This document shows positions 54,755-64,000 of a DNA stretch of 64,000 nucleotides, piece after piece. The position numbers were made by a program, and so were the translations under genes. This stretch comes from Saururus chinensis. Its lineage: Eukaryota > Streptophyta > Magnoliopsida > Piperales > Saururaceae. The stretch spans positions 6,902,685 to 6,966,684 of the forward strand of contig CP141140.1 of assembly GCA_035235625.1 (NCBI GenBank), read 5' to 3'. Position 1 is the first letter of the stretch. Each line of letters opens with the position of its first letter. A model generated the notes under the pieces. It saw only the letters and a list, made by a program, of their open reading frames with translations, was not told the origin of the DNA and did no database searches.

Positions 54755-55640
54755 GGGTGCCGGCCTCGCCGTCTTCCGACCATTGCACCGCGCCGCCCGT
54801 CCTCGCCTCCCTCCGCCGTTGACCGCTCGCCCTACGCCGCCCCTCCTCGTCTCCCAAACCGTGTGAAGTGTTCCGACAAACTCCCGTGCGCCTAGCCTCC
54901 CTTCACCGCTTGCGTCTGCCGCCCTTCCCCTCCCCGGTTGCCCCCCTTCCCACCCCCGGCCCCACTGTCTTCCAACCGTCGTACCACGCCACCTGTCTTC
55001 GCCTCCCTCCGTCGTTGACCGCTCCCCCTGTGCCACCTATCTTCGCCGTCTGAAGTGTTCCAACAGTGGCTTGTCCGCCTAGCCTCCCTACACTGCCCGT
55101 GTCTGCCGCCCTTCCCCTCCCCGGTTGCCCCCCTTCCACCCCGGCTCCCCCCTCCTTTGAAAAAAAGAGGCAAAGGGGGTGGGGTGGAGGGGGGAGCTGG
55201 GGAGAGAGTGTGGGAGCGGGAGGGAGGAGGGGCCCCTTCTGAGGCCTGGGAGCCAGAATCTGGCCCCCCTCCTCCCTCCCGCTCCCCCCTCCTTCCCCGG
55301 GGGGGGGACCCTGGGATAGACGACGCCTCTCCCCTCCCCCCGTTTGGATTCCGGCGGTATGCCAAAATCCGGCCCCACCCCCTTCTTCCTACTCCGCCCT
55401 CTCTCTCCCGGGAGAGAGGGCACCGGATTCTGGCTCCCCACCAAAACCCGGCGCTCCCGCTCGAGACTCGGCGCTTCTCCTTGGAACCCGACGCTCCCCC
55501 TTGGAACCCGGTGATCCCCCTCGGAATCCGACACTCCCCCTCTCCCTGGGAGGGAGAGATAGGACTGTTCGGATTCAAGTGGGGAGTTGGAATCCGGCCC
55601 CTCTCCCCTCCCAGGGCCAGCCACCAGGGTAATTTTTTTT
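54755..55640. repeat. GC-rich block with a tandem duplication in the CACTA element
   Basis: A region of very high GC content. Two copies of a roughly 190-base unit lie at about 54755-54945 and 54950-55140. They share cctcgcctccctccg.cgttgaccgctc, gtgaagtgttcc.aca and tctgccgcccttcccctcc. The rest is C/G-rich imperfect palindromes (ccggccccac / gggagagagg). Open frames on both strands are compositional. It may derive from a captured gene or from repeat growth; I cannot tell. Confidence 0.7.
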
Positions 55641-56520
55641 AATATTTTAAGGCTTTTAGCGACAGCGTCGCTAAAGCCAATTAATTTTTTTTTTTATTTT
55701 ACTTATTAGCGACACTCACTAGAGTGTCACTAATACATTTAATTTTATTTTTTAAAATATTTTTTTTATATTAGCGACGCATATAATTATGCGTCGCTAA
55801 TAAGTTATTTTTTATTTTTTTTAAAATGGCCTTTTGCTTTAGCAACGTATAGAATAATGTCGCTAATAATCAGTTATTAGCGACGCTAATAATTATGCGT
55901 TGCGAATAATTTATTATTAGCGACATAGTTTTTTTTAATAGTGACGCATAAATATGCGTCACTAAAAGGCACTATTAGCAACACTTTTCATTATGCGCCT
56001 CTAATAGGCAATAGCGAAAACACTTTTTTCACGCTTATAGCGACATTTTTTATGCGTCACTTATAGTCATTAGCGATGCTTAGGGGACTATTAGCAACAT
56101 ATAAATGTGTCGCCAAAAGTAGTTTTTTGTTGTAGTGAGTCAGGGAAGGACAGAGCCATAGGCTAGAGCCCAAAGCCAGAATGGGGAAGCTGGATTACTT
56201 ATGTAGGGCTGGGATTGATGGGATTTACGATGTTCGACAAATCCAGCTACAGGCGCACAACCTTTCTCTCTCGTAAATTTTAAAATTAAATTCACAGAAA
56301 CATAAGAAAAACAATAGAGAAAGAAGTTTTCTCTTCTTATTCTTCTATGTTTTTAGAAAATTTATAGTGCTAATGGCTTCCATGAAAAAGCCATCTTTTA
56401 TACAAGTCTTAATGGCATAATTGTAAATAAAAAAAATTTGATCTACAACTAGTTTAGTACTAGACAATTAAAATTAAGGAAAATAAGCTAAAAATCCCTA
56501 AATAAATAAGATAACATATA

Positions 56521-56975
56521 GGGAGCGTTTGGGAGGCAATTTGAAGTAGAAAGAAAATCAATTTGTAAGAGAATTGATTTTTGACAAAAAAAAAAAAACA
56601 AAAGTACAAGACGTTTGGATAGGGTTTTATTAGATGATTTCAAAAAGAAATCAGATTTTAGTTTACTTTTGATTTTCATGTAAAAATGACAAAAATATCC
56701 TCTAATATAATGCATAAAATGTATTTGACTAATGGGTAAAATGTCTTTTCATATCATATCAAAAAAGAAATGGCTTTCTTCAAGAACTCACCTAAGGAGG
56801 TGAGTTCTTGAAGAAAGCAAATTTTGGGTCAATTCGTTTTGAATCGACCCAAAAATTGACTTATGCCAGGAACGATTTTAAGAATGACCCTTCCATACGG
56901 TTTCTGGCTTAGAAAGTCATTTCCAATGTAAACAAATCACTTTCCACATAAAAAAATTGCCTCCCAAACAACCCC
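56521..56975. mobile_element. Tourist/PIF-Harbinger-like MITE, 455 bases
   Basis: Left GGGAGCGTTTGGGAGGCAAT and, in reverse, right GGGGTTGTTTGGGAGGCAAT: 20-base inverted ends with three differences. Both sides are flanked by ATA, a 3-base target duplication. GGGxxxGTTTGG ends are typical of Tourist MITEs. It carries the perfect hairpin at 56773-56818. Confidence 0.85.
56773..56818. repeat. Perfect 21-base-pair hairpin inside the MITE
   Basis: The left arm gctttcttcaagaactcac plus ct is followed by the loop aagg and then the exact reverse complement. A transcript would fold into a perfect 21-bp stem with a 4-base loop. Confidence 0.9.
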
Positions 56976-57429
56976 ATAATAAAGACTCATAGGAAAGTAA
57001 AAGACTCAAAAGAAAAAACTCCAAAATCAAAATCCTGATTCATAATGAATTTGTAGTTATCTAGTCAATGGATCAATTGATCAACAACAAACCCAATCAA
57101 TAGCTTGAGCTCTCGGCTTAAAATTACATTGGATTGATTCATCACATCCATCGACTACCTTGTAACCCTGATCAATCGCAGGGGGCATCGACCTAAACTA
57201 GAAATAGTAGCACATGATCGATGGCCTATAATGTCTAATTGATTGCTCGGTAGGAAATTGTGCATTTTACTCTTTCGATCCCTTTGCTCCATGTAGCTCA
57301 AAGCTAGTTGGTTTACATCTTACGGAGGTTAGGCTGGAGCCATTCAAGTGATCAAGTTCAACATTCCTATTTTGCAGGGGTTGGAACTGGGGTTCAAGAG
57401 GACAAGCTGAGAGTCTGGAAGACAATTGG

Positions 57430-57870
57430 GCAACAACAACAGATGTAAGCCATCGCTGTTGCTAAAAATAGCCATCACTATAGCTAATAGCAATGACTAG
57501 TCAACCATTGCTAGTACTCGTGTCGTTGAAACCATCAGCGACGACTATGCAGTCACTGAACAAACGACGATACCATCCTCTTAAGGCCTTCAACGACGAC
57601 TATATGACTTTTTAGCAACGGCTTGAACCATTGCTGAAAGTCTATACAACGATGGCTTAGTTGACCGTTGTTGAAAGTCAATTTTTAGTGACGGCTTAGT
57701 TGACCATCTCTGAAAGTTAGTTTTCAGCAATGGCCTTCAAGACCGTCCGCAGAAAATGTTGATATAGCAATGGCCTTCAAGAATGTCGCTGAAAGTCTTT
57801 TTTTAACGACGACTTTTGGACTTACCGCGACCGTCAAGACCACCACTAAAGGTTTTTGAAATTCTAAAAA
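57430..57870. mobile_element. CACTA-like fragment (subterminal repeats only)
   Basis: A dense run of alternating caacgacggctt / gaccgtcgctgaaagt motifs, at least ten, in both orientations (cgttgaaaccatcagcgacgac, agcaatggccttcaagaccgtc). They resemble the subterminal arrays of the CACTA element at 52749. No CACTA terminus is present, so this is a truncated or decayed relative. Confidence 0.5.
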
Positions 57871-58321
57871 AAAAACTTCAATGATGGTTGTAATTTTTTT
57901 AAAAATAAAAATCCTAAAAATGTTGGGCTATAATCATGTGGTTTTCAAAGCAAAATTTTAACCCAAAAACCTCAATTTAGAATGCGACATTGTTGGAAAC
58001 TGACCTGGATCATTCCCAAATGGTCACATACATTATTTCCAAGCCATGGAGTTCCATACTGCATTGTCCAACCATCCTCTCAAACTTTCTATGCCATGGA
58101 AACCAACCAATTTATGCAAATTTTGAACTCGTCATACTCCCTTTGTGGGAAAATAAAATGCAATAAAAAAATTGTGGCACAATACTTAATATTCTAAGTT
58201 CTAACCAGTTGAACCAGAGAAAACCAATGTCACATGATGCAATTTCACCATAATTAGGAAATTCTCAGACAACTCAGCCACCAAAATGAAAATTTCGTCT
58301 AGTTGAACAAAAAATAACACT

Positions 58322-58985
58322 ATGGAGCACGAGGCTCAATATTAAACTTCTTGCAGAACGTAACCCATTTCCTAGCAAATTCAGTTGTCTCTAAAAGAGC
58401 CTCAAATGTGAGCATGGCTGCCCCATCACCCGAAATATAACAAACTACTTTCTCCACTGGATAATCAACCAAAAGAATGGACAATGCTGCATTTGCCCTT
58501 ATAAATAGGGCTGCAAATGGGCCGGGCCCTGACCAGCCCAAGCCCATAGCTAAGGCCAAAAATTTGGTCCGGCTCAAAATTTAGACGGGCACGGGCCGGG
58601 CCACGAGCTTTCGGGCTGAAAGAGATGTGATATGATTTTTTTTAACTTCAAACATTTTACTATCCGAGATGATAAGTTTATATCTTGAGAAAATAAATAA
58701 ATACAAGATAAATTTTAAAACTAAGTAATTATATAAAAACTTCATTGCATTTCATTTGGTAAATAAAAATCATTGCATTCCATTTGGTATTGCGGGCCGG
58801 GTCGAGCTTTTACTATTTTTGTACCCCTGGCCTGGCCAAAAAATTGACTGAATTTTACATTTAAGGCCCAGCCCATAACCTATTTTTTAAGGCCCAAGCC
58901 TGCTTATTTTCGGGCCAGGCTTGCGGGCCGGCCGTATTATTTTCAACCCTACTTATAAGTGGTGGCTCCTTTAGAGGATCCACAG
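58322..58985 (-). pseudogene. Cellulose synthase (CesA) gene fragment, interrupted by a MITE
   Basis: The minus strand reads VDPLKEPPLI from 58985 down to the MITE edge, then [36 protein letters not shown] and [18 protein letters not shown], then a stop at 58322. This is the exon of plant CesA catalytic subunits that holds the first catalytic aspartate, usually in a [10 protein letters not shown] context. Here the first D is G. A hAT-like MITE (58506-58951) splits it, with target copies cttataaa / cttataag. An LTR start (TGTAATACCCC) abuts its upstream edge. No other CesA exon is nearby, so it is a dead fragment. Confidence 0.85.
58506..58951. mobile_element. hAT-like MITE, 446 bases, in the CesA fragment
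   Basis: TAGGGCTGCAAATGGGCCGG on the left; TAGGGTTGAAAATAATACGG in reverse on the right. The 8-base target duplication is CTTATAAA / CTTATAAG, and the CesA reading frame on either side joins at exactly that site. GGGCCGGGCC-rich arms surround an AT-rich centre. Same family as 39471-40530. Confidence 0.9.
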
Positions 58986-59620
58986 TGTAATACCCCAACC
59001 CGAAAAACCGACTCAGACCGGGTTATTAAGAAAACAAAATCGGAATAAATTTAAATTTGTATAAAAACCAAAACATACAAACCACCTAGGAGTGGCAAAC
59101 TCTGTGTGCGAGAATCGTAACATTCCTTTACATACTACAAAACTTTTTTTCTCCATTGTACGTAGGCCAGAACAAGCCTAATTTTATAACTAATTTAAAT
59201 CGGGCTAACGTTGCATTGTCATTGGTTGCCTACATAAATATTATAACAATCACAATATTATTCCAATACGATCGGATCCGGACGTAGTTTTGCCTAACGA
59301 CTATTACATTCATTAAGCATCATGAAATTGTATGCGTTAAAATACATATATCCTTATATCCAAATAAAGCATCCAAACTCAGACAGAAACCTCATAAATC
59401 ATCAGAATTGAATGGAAGCCAATAAATCAACGAAACATACATTTCAGATTACAGAAGTGGGCAAAACACACAACAAAGCAAATTAGCTTATATCAGATCC
59501 CATTAAATCATATCATGTCATTACAGATCAAATCGGAACATATCAAATTAAACAAAGCATTTTAGAGCTTATTAGATCATATCAGGTCAAAACATATAAA
59601 AATGCATTGGTTCAAAGCTG
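58986..59620 (-). mobile_element. LTR fragment related to 35036-35848
   Basis: TGTAATACCCCAACCCGAAA at the left end, then a block shared with 35036-35400: cgggc.aacgttgc.ttgtc.ttggttgcctacata, ttattccaatacgatcggat and gacgtagtt.tgcctaa. Similarity fades after about 59350. The right limit is uncertain. Confidence 0.55.
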
Positions 59621-60149
59621 GAGGGGAGAGGCCGGGCATGAGGGTTCGAGAGACGGCTTGCGACATCTCTTTGTATTCCTTCCTTCAAATTCCCATATGA
59701 GATTAATGACTTCTTGATCCTAATCACTCTATTCCTATGAATAAATTAAATAGATTCAATTTCTTTTATCTACTAAAAATATTATTTATTGATTTATGTT
59801 TTCTAACTCCTAGATGCATCCCAAGAACTCCATTATGCAATATCATTACCTGAACAAGGTTGGCTTAATTGTTTTTCTTACAAAGTTCTCACAATATTGA
59901 TTTAACTTTTCTCTTTCTGTTCTAGATGAGCATTAATATGCATCTTTTTTTGGTGTAGTACTGCTAATAAAATCGTTGTAAATTCATTATTGTTCTAGCT
60001 CCATGTACATGTGATACCGTGATGGCTCTCTTAATGCTCAGGCAAATAAGAAAATTTGTGGAGGCAGTTAATGGTACAATGGATGCTCTTCTTTGGTATT
60101 TCAAACATGTCTCTTGTATGTAATGGATTTGAAGAATTTTTCATGCCCC
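59621..60149. other. AT-rich intergenic DNA, no gene seen
   Basis: No coding domain or complete repeat recognised. Confidence 0.4.
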
Positions 60150-60312
60150 CTTTTGACAATGAGCCCAGTATAAGCTACGCATGGGGATCCATTGATATTT
60201 AAGATCAACGAAGCATAGGCTAGCGCACATTAGATACTAATGCTAATGTGCGCTAGCGTGTGCGCCGTTGATCTTATGAAAAAATAGCTCCCATACTGAG
60301 CTCATTGTCAGT
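60150..60312. mobile_element. Palindromic MITE, copy 2
   Basis: Outer arms TGACAATGAGCCCAGTAT and, in reverse, TGACAATGAGCTCAGTAT; inner arms aagatcaacg..g..taggctagcgcacatta and, in reverse, aagatcaacggcgcacacg / ctagcgcacattag. This is the best preserved of the three family members. Confidence 0.8.
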
Positions 60313-63275
60313 GAAAAACAAAAAAAACTCTTCTGAATGGATGCTCTTCGTTGTTGGGTTATTAAAATAGTAATGCTTTCAGTTCTGAGCTAAAAGACCA
60401 GCAAGTCACCCATGTTTCTTCCCAGTCACCACTTGCCATGCTTACAAGATGTGGTTCACCATCTCTTGCACACCAAGACCATGTTTTACCTGCATATGAG
60501 AAATCACATCCATCACGTTTAAGACTTAGTTCCCTCAACTTGCTGCTTAAAAAATCAGTTTTTTGAGAGCTCAGCCTGGCTTGAATAGAATCGGCTCAAG
60601 TACTATGGGGGGTTGAGTCTTATGTGTTATATCTGCATATCTTTCTATGATAGAACTTTTCCTAACATTAATTATCTTAATACTTCTTGTTTATTTTATT
60701 TTTGATATAGTAAAACAAAAAACAAAAATGCTAACGCATGCCATTCCAGCTAATAGTGGGTTTAATTACTCTATACTTATGCTAATAATTCCCACCCAAA
60801 AAATAGAAAAAATGGAATATTTATAGCTTGTCATTCAAAATATTTGAATTCCTATCATTTGATTGAATTGCACTATATTAGGAAAGCTTCCATACCCATA
60901 TTCCCTTGCCAATCTAAAGATATTGTTATAACAAGCTAAAACTTGAAAGTTTTTCAAAACATATTGAATCGTCCATGGTTATTTACCTTAATGGTTAGAT
61001 TGAAATTTAAATCAACAACTTAGGAAATATATCCATGACCCGTATTCATTCTTCAAAAGAAAAAAAAAAGTCATAATCCCTAATATATAACCAATATTTG
61101 TCTTGTTGAATTTTAGCCTTAGGGGCATGATAGAAAAGAGTCTCAATTATAAAAGAAAAGAATATTGTTGTGAATCCATGTTTCAAAACTTCTGCAAAGT
61201 CAAAGTCGTAAGGTTACTATGAAAATGGATAGTAATATTTTTACAACAAAAATGGCTATAAAAACTTATACAAAAATTTTAATTGGACTTCACAAGTAGG
61301 CATTGCACAAAGTTCACATGAACTCACTTATCTAGATCAATCAAAATCTATGTATAAGTTTTTAATGTATGCTTTTGATGTAAAAATAACATGTCATTGA
61401 CAAAACCAGTGGAGATGGAAGGAGTGGTCAGAAGTTGAATAAGATGGAATCATTGGTTATTAACAGAGATGTTGGAGCCGTGCTTCTTATTCTAACCCCA
61501 CATTCATGATGCCTGAACTAGAGAGGGCCTGAACTAGAGAGGAAAGGTGGGGGGAAAGACAGGGTAGAAGCCAGACAAAGATGAGGAAGGTCCTAATAAA
61601 AAAAGAGTCTATTTTTGTGAGCCCCACTCATCAATAATGTGGGAATGATGAAGTAGTATTTTAACGTAAGAATTTGGGCCCCACTCATCAATGTTATGGG
61701 AATGATGAAGTAACATTCGTTAAAAGTGTTATCGAAAAAAACAAAAGATGAGGAAGGTGAGGCCGACACCAGCACTGGTGTTGGATCCAGAGATGAGGAG
61801 GAAGCATATTGAGTATTTTTAAAGTTAGGGGTAATGAGAGATTTGGTATGGGTAATGAGAGATTAGATGAATAGAACTGTAACCTCTATTCACTGGAATT
61901 CCATTATTACTTTTCAAAAGTAGGAATCCGTCACTGCTCTTACACCATCAACTTAATGACCCAACATTGGCTTCCCCTTGTTGAAGTTAAAGCCAACTGA
62001 AAATTGATTTACTCCAACATTCTGGAGGTTAATTTTGGAACTTTAACAAATAGAGACGACATGTTCATTTGTGACTCGGTTAATTACAAATATTAAAAAT
62101 AGTAAATGCATTTGTAAATAAGCGGAAGTAGAAGGGGCTTCCTAAAAATATATAAATTTTTGTTTACTTATTGAGGAAATGGTTAAAACTGATAGCACTG
62201 TTATATTTCATTTGAAGAGAACGCAGTCAACATATTTTCATTAGGGAGTCCGAAATTTACATCGACATTTGCATTCCCCCATGTGCTGAATGAAAGGGCA
62301 TCATTAGCAGGGCCACTTGTGATTAATGATTATAGCGATGTTGTACGCTCATATATGGTCCGTCTGCTCTGTTCTGTTGTGGGCTGCACTGCAGTACTAT
62401 ACTTTCCTTTTGACAATCGAAAGATTGATGTGCCGGTGGTTCTGTTGAAAATTTAAAAAATAGAAATAAAATTTTTTGAATTAATTTTAAAAATTACAGT
62501 TGATAATAAAATATTTAAAATAAATTTAAATATTATATCAAACCTAATTTTAAAATTTTAAATTAATATAACTCTATCTCTCCTTAATTTAGATACACAC
62601 AATCTTAGTACTATTTGCCATCCGAGCCACCATACCTCAATACTTCCTCATCAAATGTTCATAATCAAGTTTCAATTAGTCGTTGAAGAATTAAAAAGTG
62701 TTCAGAAGTGGCATTTCTTCTATGTCATTGCTCGCACTGGGCTGGATGCATCAAGTTATGAGGATAACCTTCCCCGGGATAATAGTAGCTCGTACCAAAA
62801 ACAATTTAAAAAAAAGAAAAAAAAATAAATTTTGGTGCTCGTTGGAATATTCTCCAGTCATCTTCCAGACTTCCATCCATATAACCTGTAACAGCAGATG
62901 CTTCTCTATTATTTTCCTACGACATAAATTTAGTAACAGAGACAACATAAATGGAAGAAGAAAACTCGGTGTTTCAATCAGATTGAAAGTTTTATTTTCA
63001 TATGTAGAACAATGACAGAATATGCTTGGGGTTGGTTTTTGCCCCTTCTTTCACGCCAAATGGTTTGCGACTGCACTGCTACATAGCAATTTTCAGCTGA
63101 AAAACATGAAATTGAAACATCTTCATTGCTGAGACATGCTACACACCAACAGATTGATTTTTTCTTCCCTCATTATTTTCTTGACTGAGTTGGAAAATGA
63201 GGAACAAAAGCATATTTTTAACAATAAAATAGTGCCCCTACCCACCTACACGGGGAAGCAATTTTTATGCTATGC
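60313..63275. other. AT-rich intergenic DNA with one tandem repeat, no gene seen
   Basis: Apart from the duplication at 61621-61730 I see no coding domain, splice pattern or mobile element with clear ends. A loose match of 61380-61420 to open frames is not supported by composition. Confidence 0.4.
61621..61730 (+). repeat. 57-base tandem duplication
   Basis: gccccactcatcaat then atgtgggaatgatgaagta occurs at 61621 and 61678 with small changes. Confidence 0.85.
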
Positions 63276-63465
63276 TCTTACAATGAGCCAAACGTAAAGA
63301 ACATATATAAAAAGTTCAATTTTGAAATTAATAGTATATATGCTAGCATATGTTAGCGCAAATATTACTTATAGTAATATGTGCTAGCGTGTATACTATC
63401 AATTTAAAAATAAGTATTTTACGTACATTCTTTGCTCGGCTAGTAAGGAAGGAGCATGAAAACCA
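63276..63465. mobile_element. Palindromic MITE, copy 3 (diverged)
   Basis: The outer arms caatgagccaaacgtaaag and, in reverse, ctagccgagcaaagaatgt, and the inner atgctagcatatgttagcgc / cacgctagcacatattact pairs, have the same layout as copies 1 and 2 but with many A/T changes. Confidence 0.6.
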
Positions 63466-63469
63466 CTTC

Positions 63470-63474
<5 letters not shown>

Positions 63475-63500
<26 letters not shown>

Positions 63501-63501
63501 C
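63475..63501. repeat. (TA)n microsatellite
   Basis: About 13 TA units. Confidence 0.9.
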
Positions 63502-64000
63502 TTTGTGAGAGGGAAGTCACGAGCCTTCGGATGTGAAAATTTTAGTTACCATTGCAGTATCATCACTCATAACTTCCATTTGGAAAATGTAACTGTATTA
63601 ATGATAGAATGAACTCAACAACTTTACACAAGTGAAAAAAGGCCAGAGGAAAAAGGGGATAACCACGAGTAGCCTCTTTTATTTCAAGGACTTTGATGTA
63701 TTCAAGGCAAGGATTTGTCATCCAAGGCGAGTGGGCATCACTAAATGAAGATGATCTCTTTCATTATGCTTGCTACATAAATAATGGCAAAAAATGATTG
63801 AGATTTGAGAAATAATGCAAGAAACCGAAAGAGGCGATCATCATTTAGTGGATTAAACCAAGACTAAACAACATGAGTCAGTGTGTGCCCATTTATGTTT
63901 TTGAAGGTATAATTAAAGCATAGGACACGTCTACCCTAACAGGCTCCATGACCAGCGCCTATGTGATGCGATAATACATAGGGCTCCTAACATGGAGCTG
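63502..64000. other. Window end, no gene seen
   Basis: AT-rich with short open frames. No domain recognised. Confidence 0.4.

Larger units (their letters stand above)
52749..56137. mobile_element. Complete non-autonomous CACTA (En/Spm) transposon, 3,389 bases
   Basis: Ends are CACTACAATAAAA on the left and, in reverse, CACTACAACAAAAAACTA on the right, flanked on both sides by AGT, the 3-base target duplication of CACTA elements. Dense subterminal repeats of ATTAGCGACGC / GCGTCGCTAATA type fill about 52770-53210, 53775-53900, 54120-54235, 54480-54620 and 55650-56110, the kind bound by the TNPA-like transposase cofactor. The interior has three GA-rich tracts and a GC-rich block, but no transposase. 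It lies 930 bases upstream of the MYB gene. Confidence 0.92.

Noticed and set aside
54892-55642. Long open frames of 180-228 codons on both strands in the GC-rich block
   Set aside because: Extreme GC content lacks stop codons by chance. Frames overlap on both strands and no domain is seen.
58320-58577. Whole 85-codon minus frame as a small gene
   Set aside because: The first third is MITE sequence. Only the CesA-derived part is real coding ancestry.

Overview
This is a plant nuclear genome window. Most of it is AT-rich, genes are few and far apart, introns are GT-AG, and transposons are nested in each other and in introns. Two things point to a eudicot: an R2R3-MYB with the ANDV signature of eudicot anthocyanin activators, and a PLS-type DYW pentatricopeptide protein. 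I cannot name the species.

Layout. At 1-3639 (+) is a vacuolar-type gamma-glutamyl transpeptidase (GGT4 type) whose first exon runs in from before the window. At 4152-7172 (+) is a decayed Ty3/gypsy element: 5' LTR, primer-binding site, gag, zinc knuckle, protease, reverse transcriptase, then truncated. At 8902-9636 (-) are three exon-like blocks of a gene I do not recognise. At about 10505-13405 is a Mutator/Pack-MULE-like element with long imperfect inverted repeats. It carries a scrambled ankyrin/tandem CCCH zinc-finger pseudogene and an Exo70-like fragment. At 14700-16760 are decayed gypsy pieces, including a chromodomain (-) and an LTR of the same family as the one at 4152.

At 17104-30086 (+) is VPS3, a CORVET tethering-complex subunit. 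I reconstruct it as 14 exons and 1010 codons. Its 6.5-kb second intron holds a complete short LTR element with gag only (22225-24382). It faces, tail to tail, an intronless DYW-type PPR gene (31065-32921, -). From 35036 to 42474 is a nested LTR complex, including a possible 5.6-kb LTR with internal minisatellites and a 1.06-kb hAT-like element that carries a gene-like segment.

From 42475 to 50838 lie AT-rich sequence, MITEs and a copia remnant. At 50839-51819 (-) is a three-exon subgroup-6 R2R3-MYB, likely an anthocyanin activator, with an apparent GC-AG second intron. At 52749-56137 is a complete non-autonomous CACTA element. The last 8 kb holds a Tourist-like MITE with a perfect hairpin, a second CACTA-like fragment, a cellulose-synthase gene fragment broken by a hAT-like MITE and an LTR, and palindromic MITEs.

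The intact host genes are unrelated housekeeping or regulatory genes and form no operon or cluster. The coherent stories are in the mobile DNA. Pack-type elements carry shuffled host gene pieces, and most stop codons in two elements read TAG where CAG is expected, which fits cytosine deamination at methylated CHG sites. I found no tRNA, rRNA, CRISPR or prokaryotic feature.
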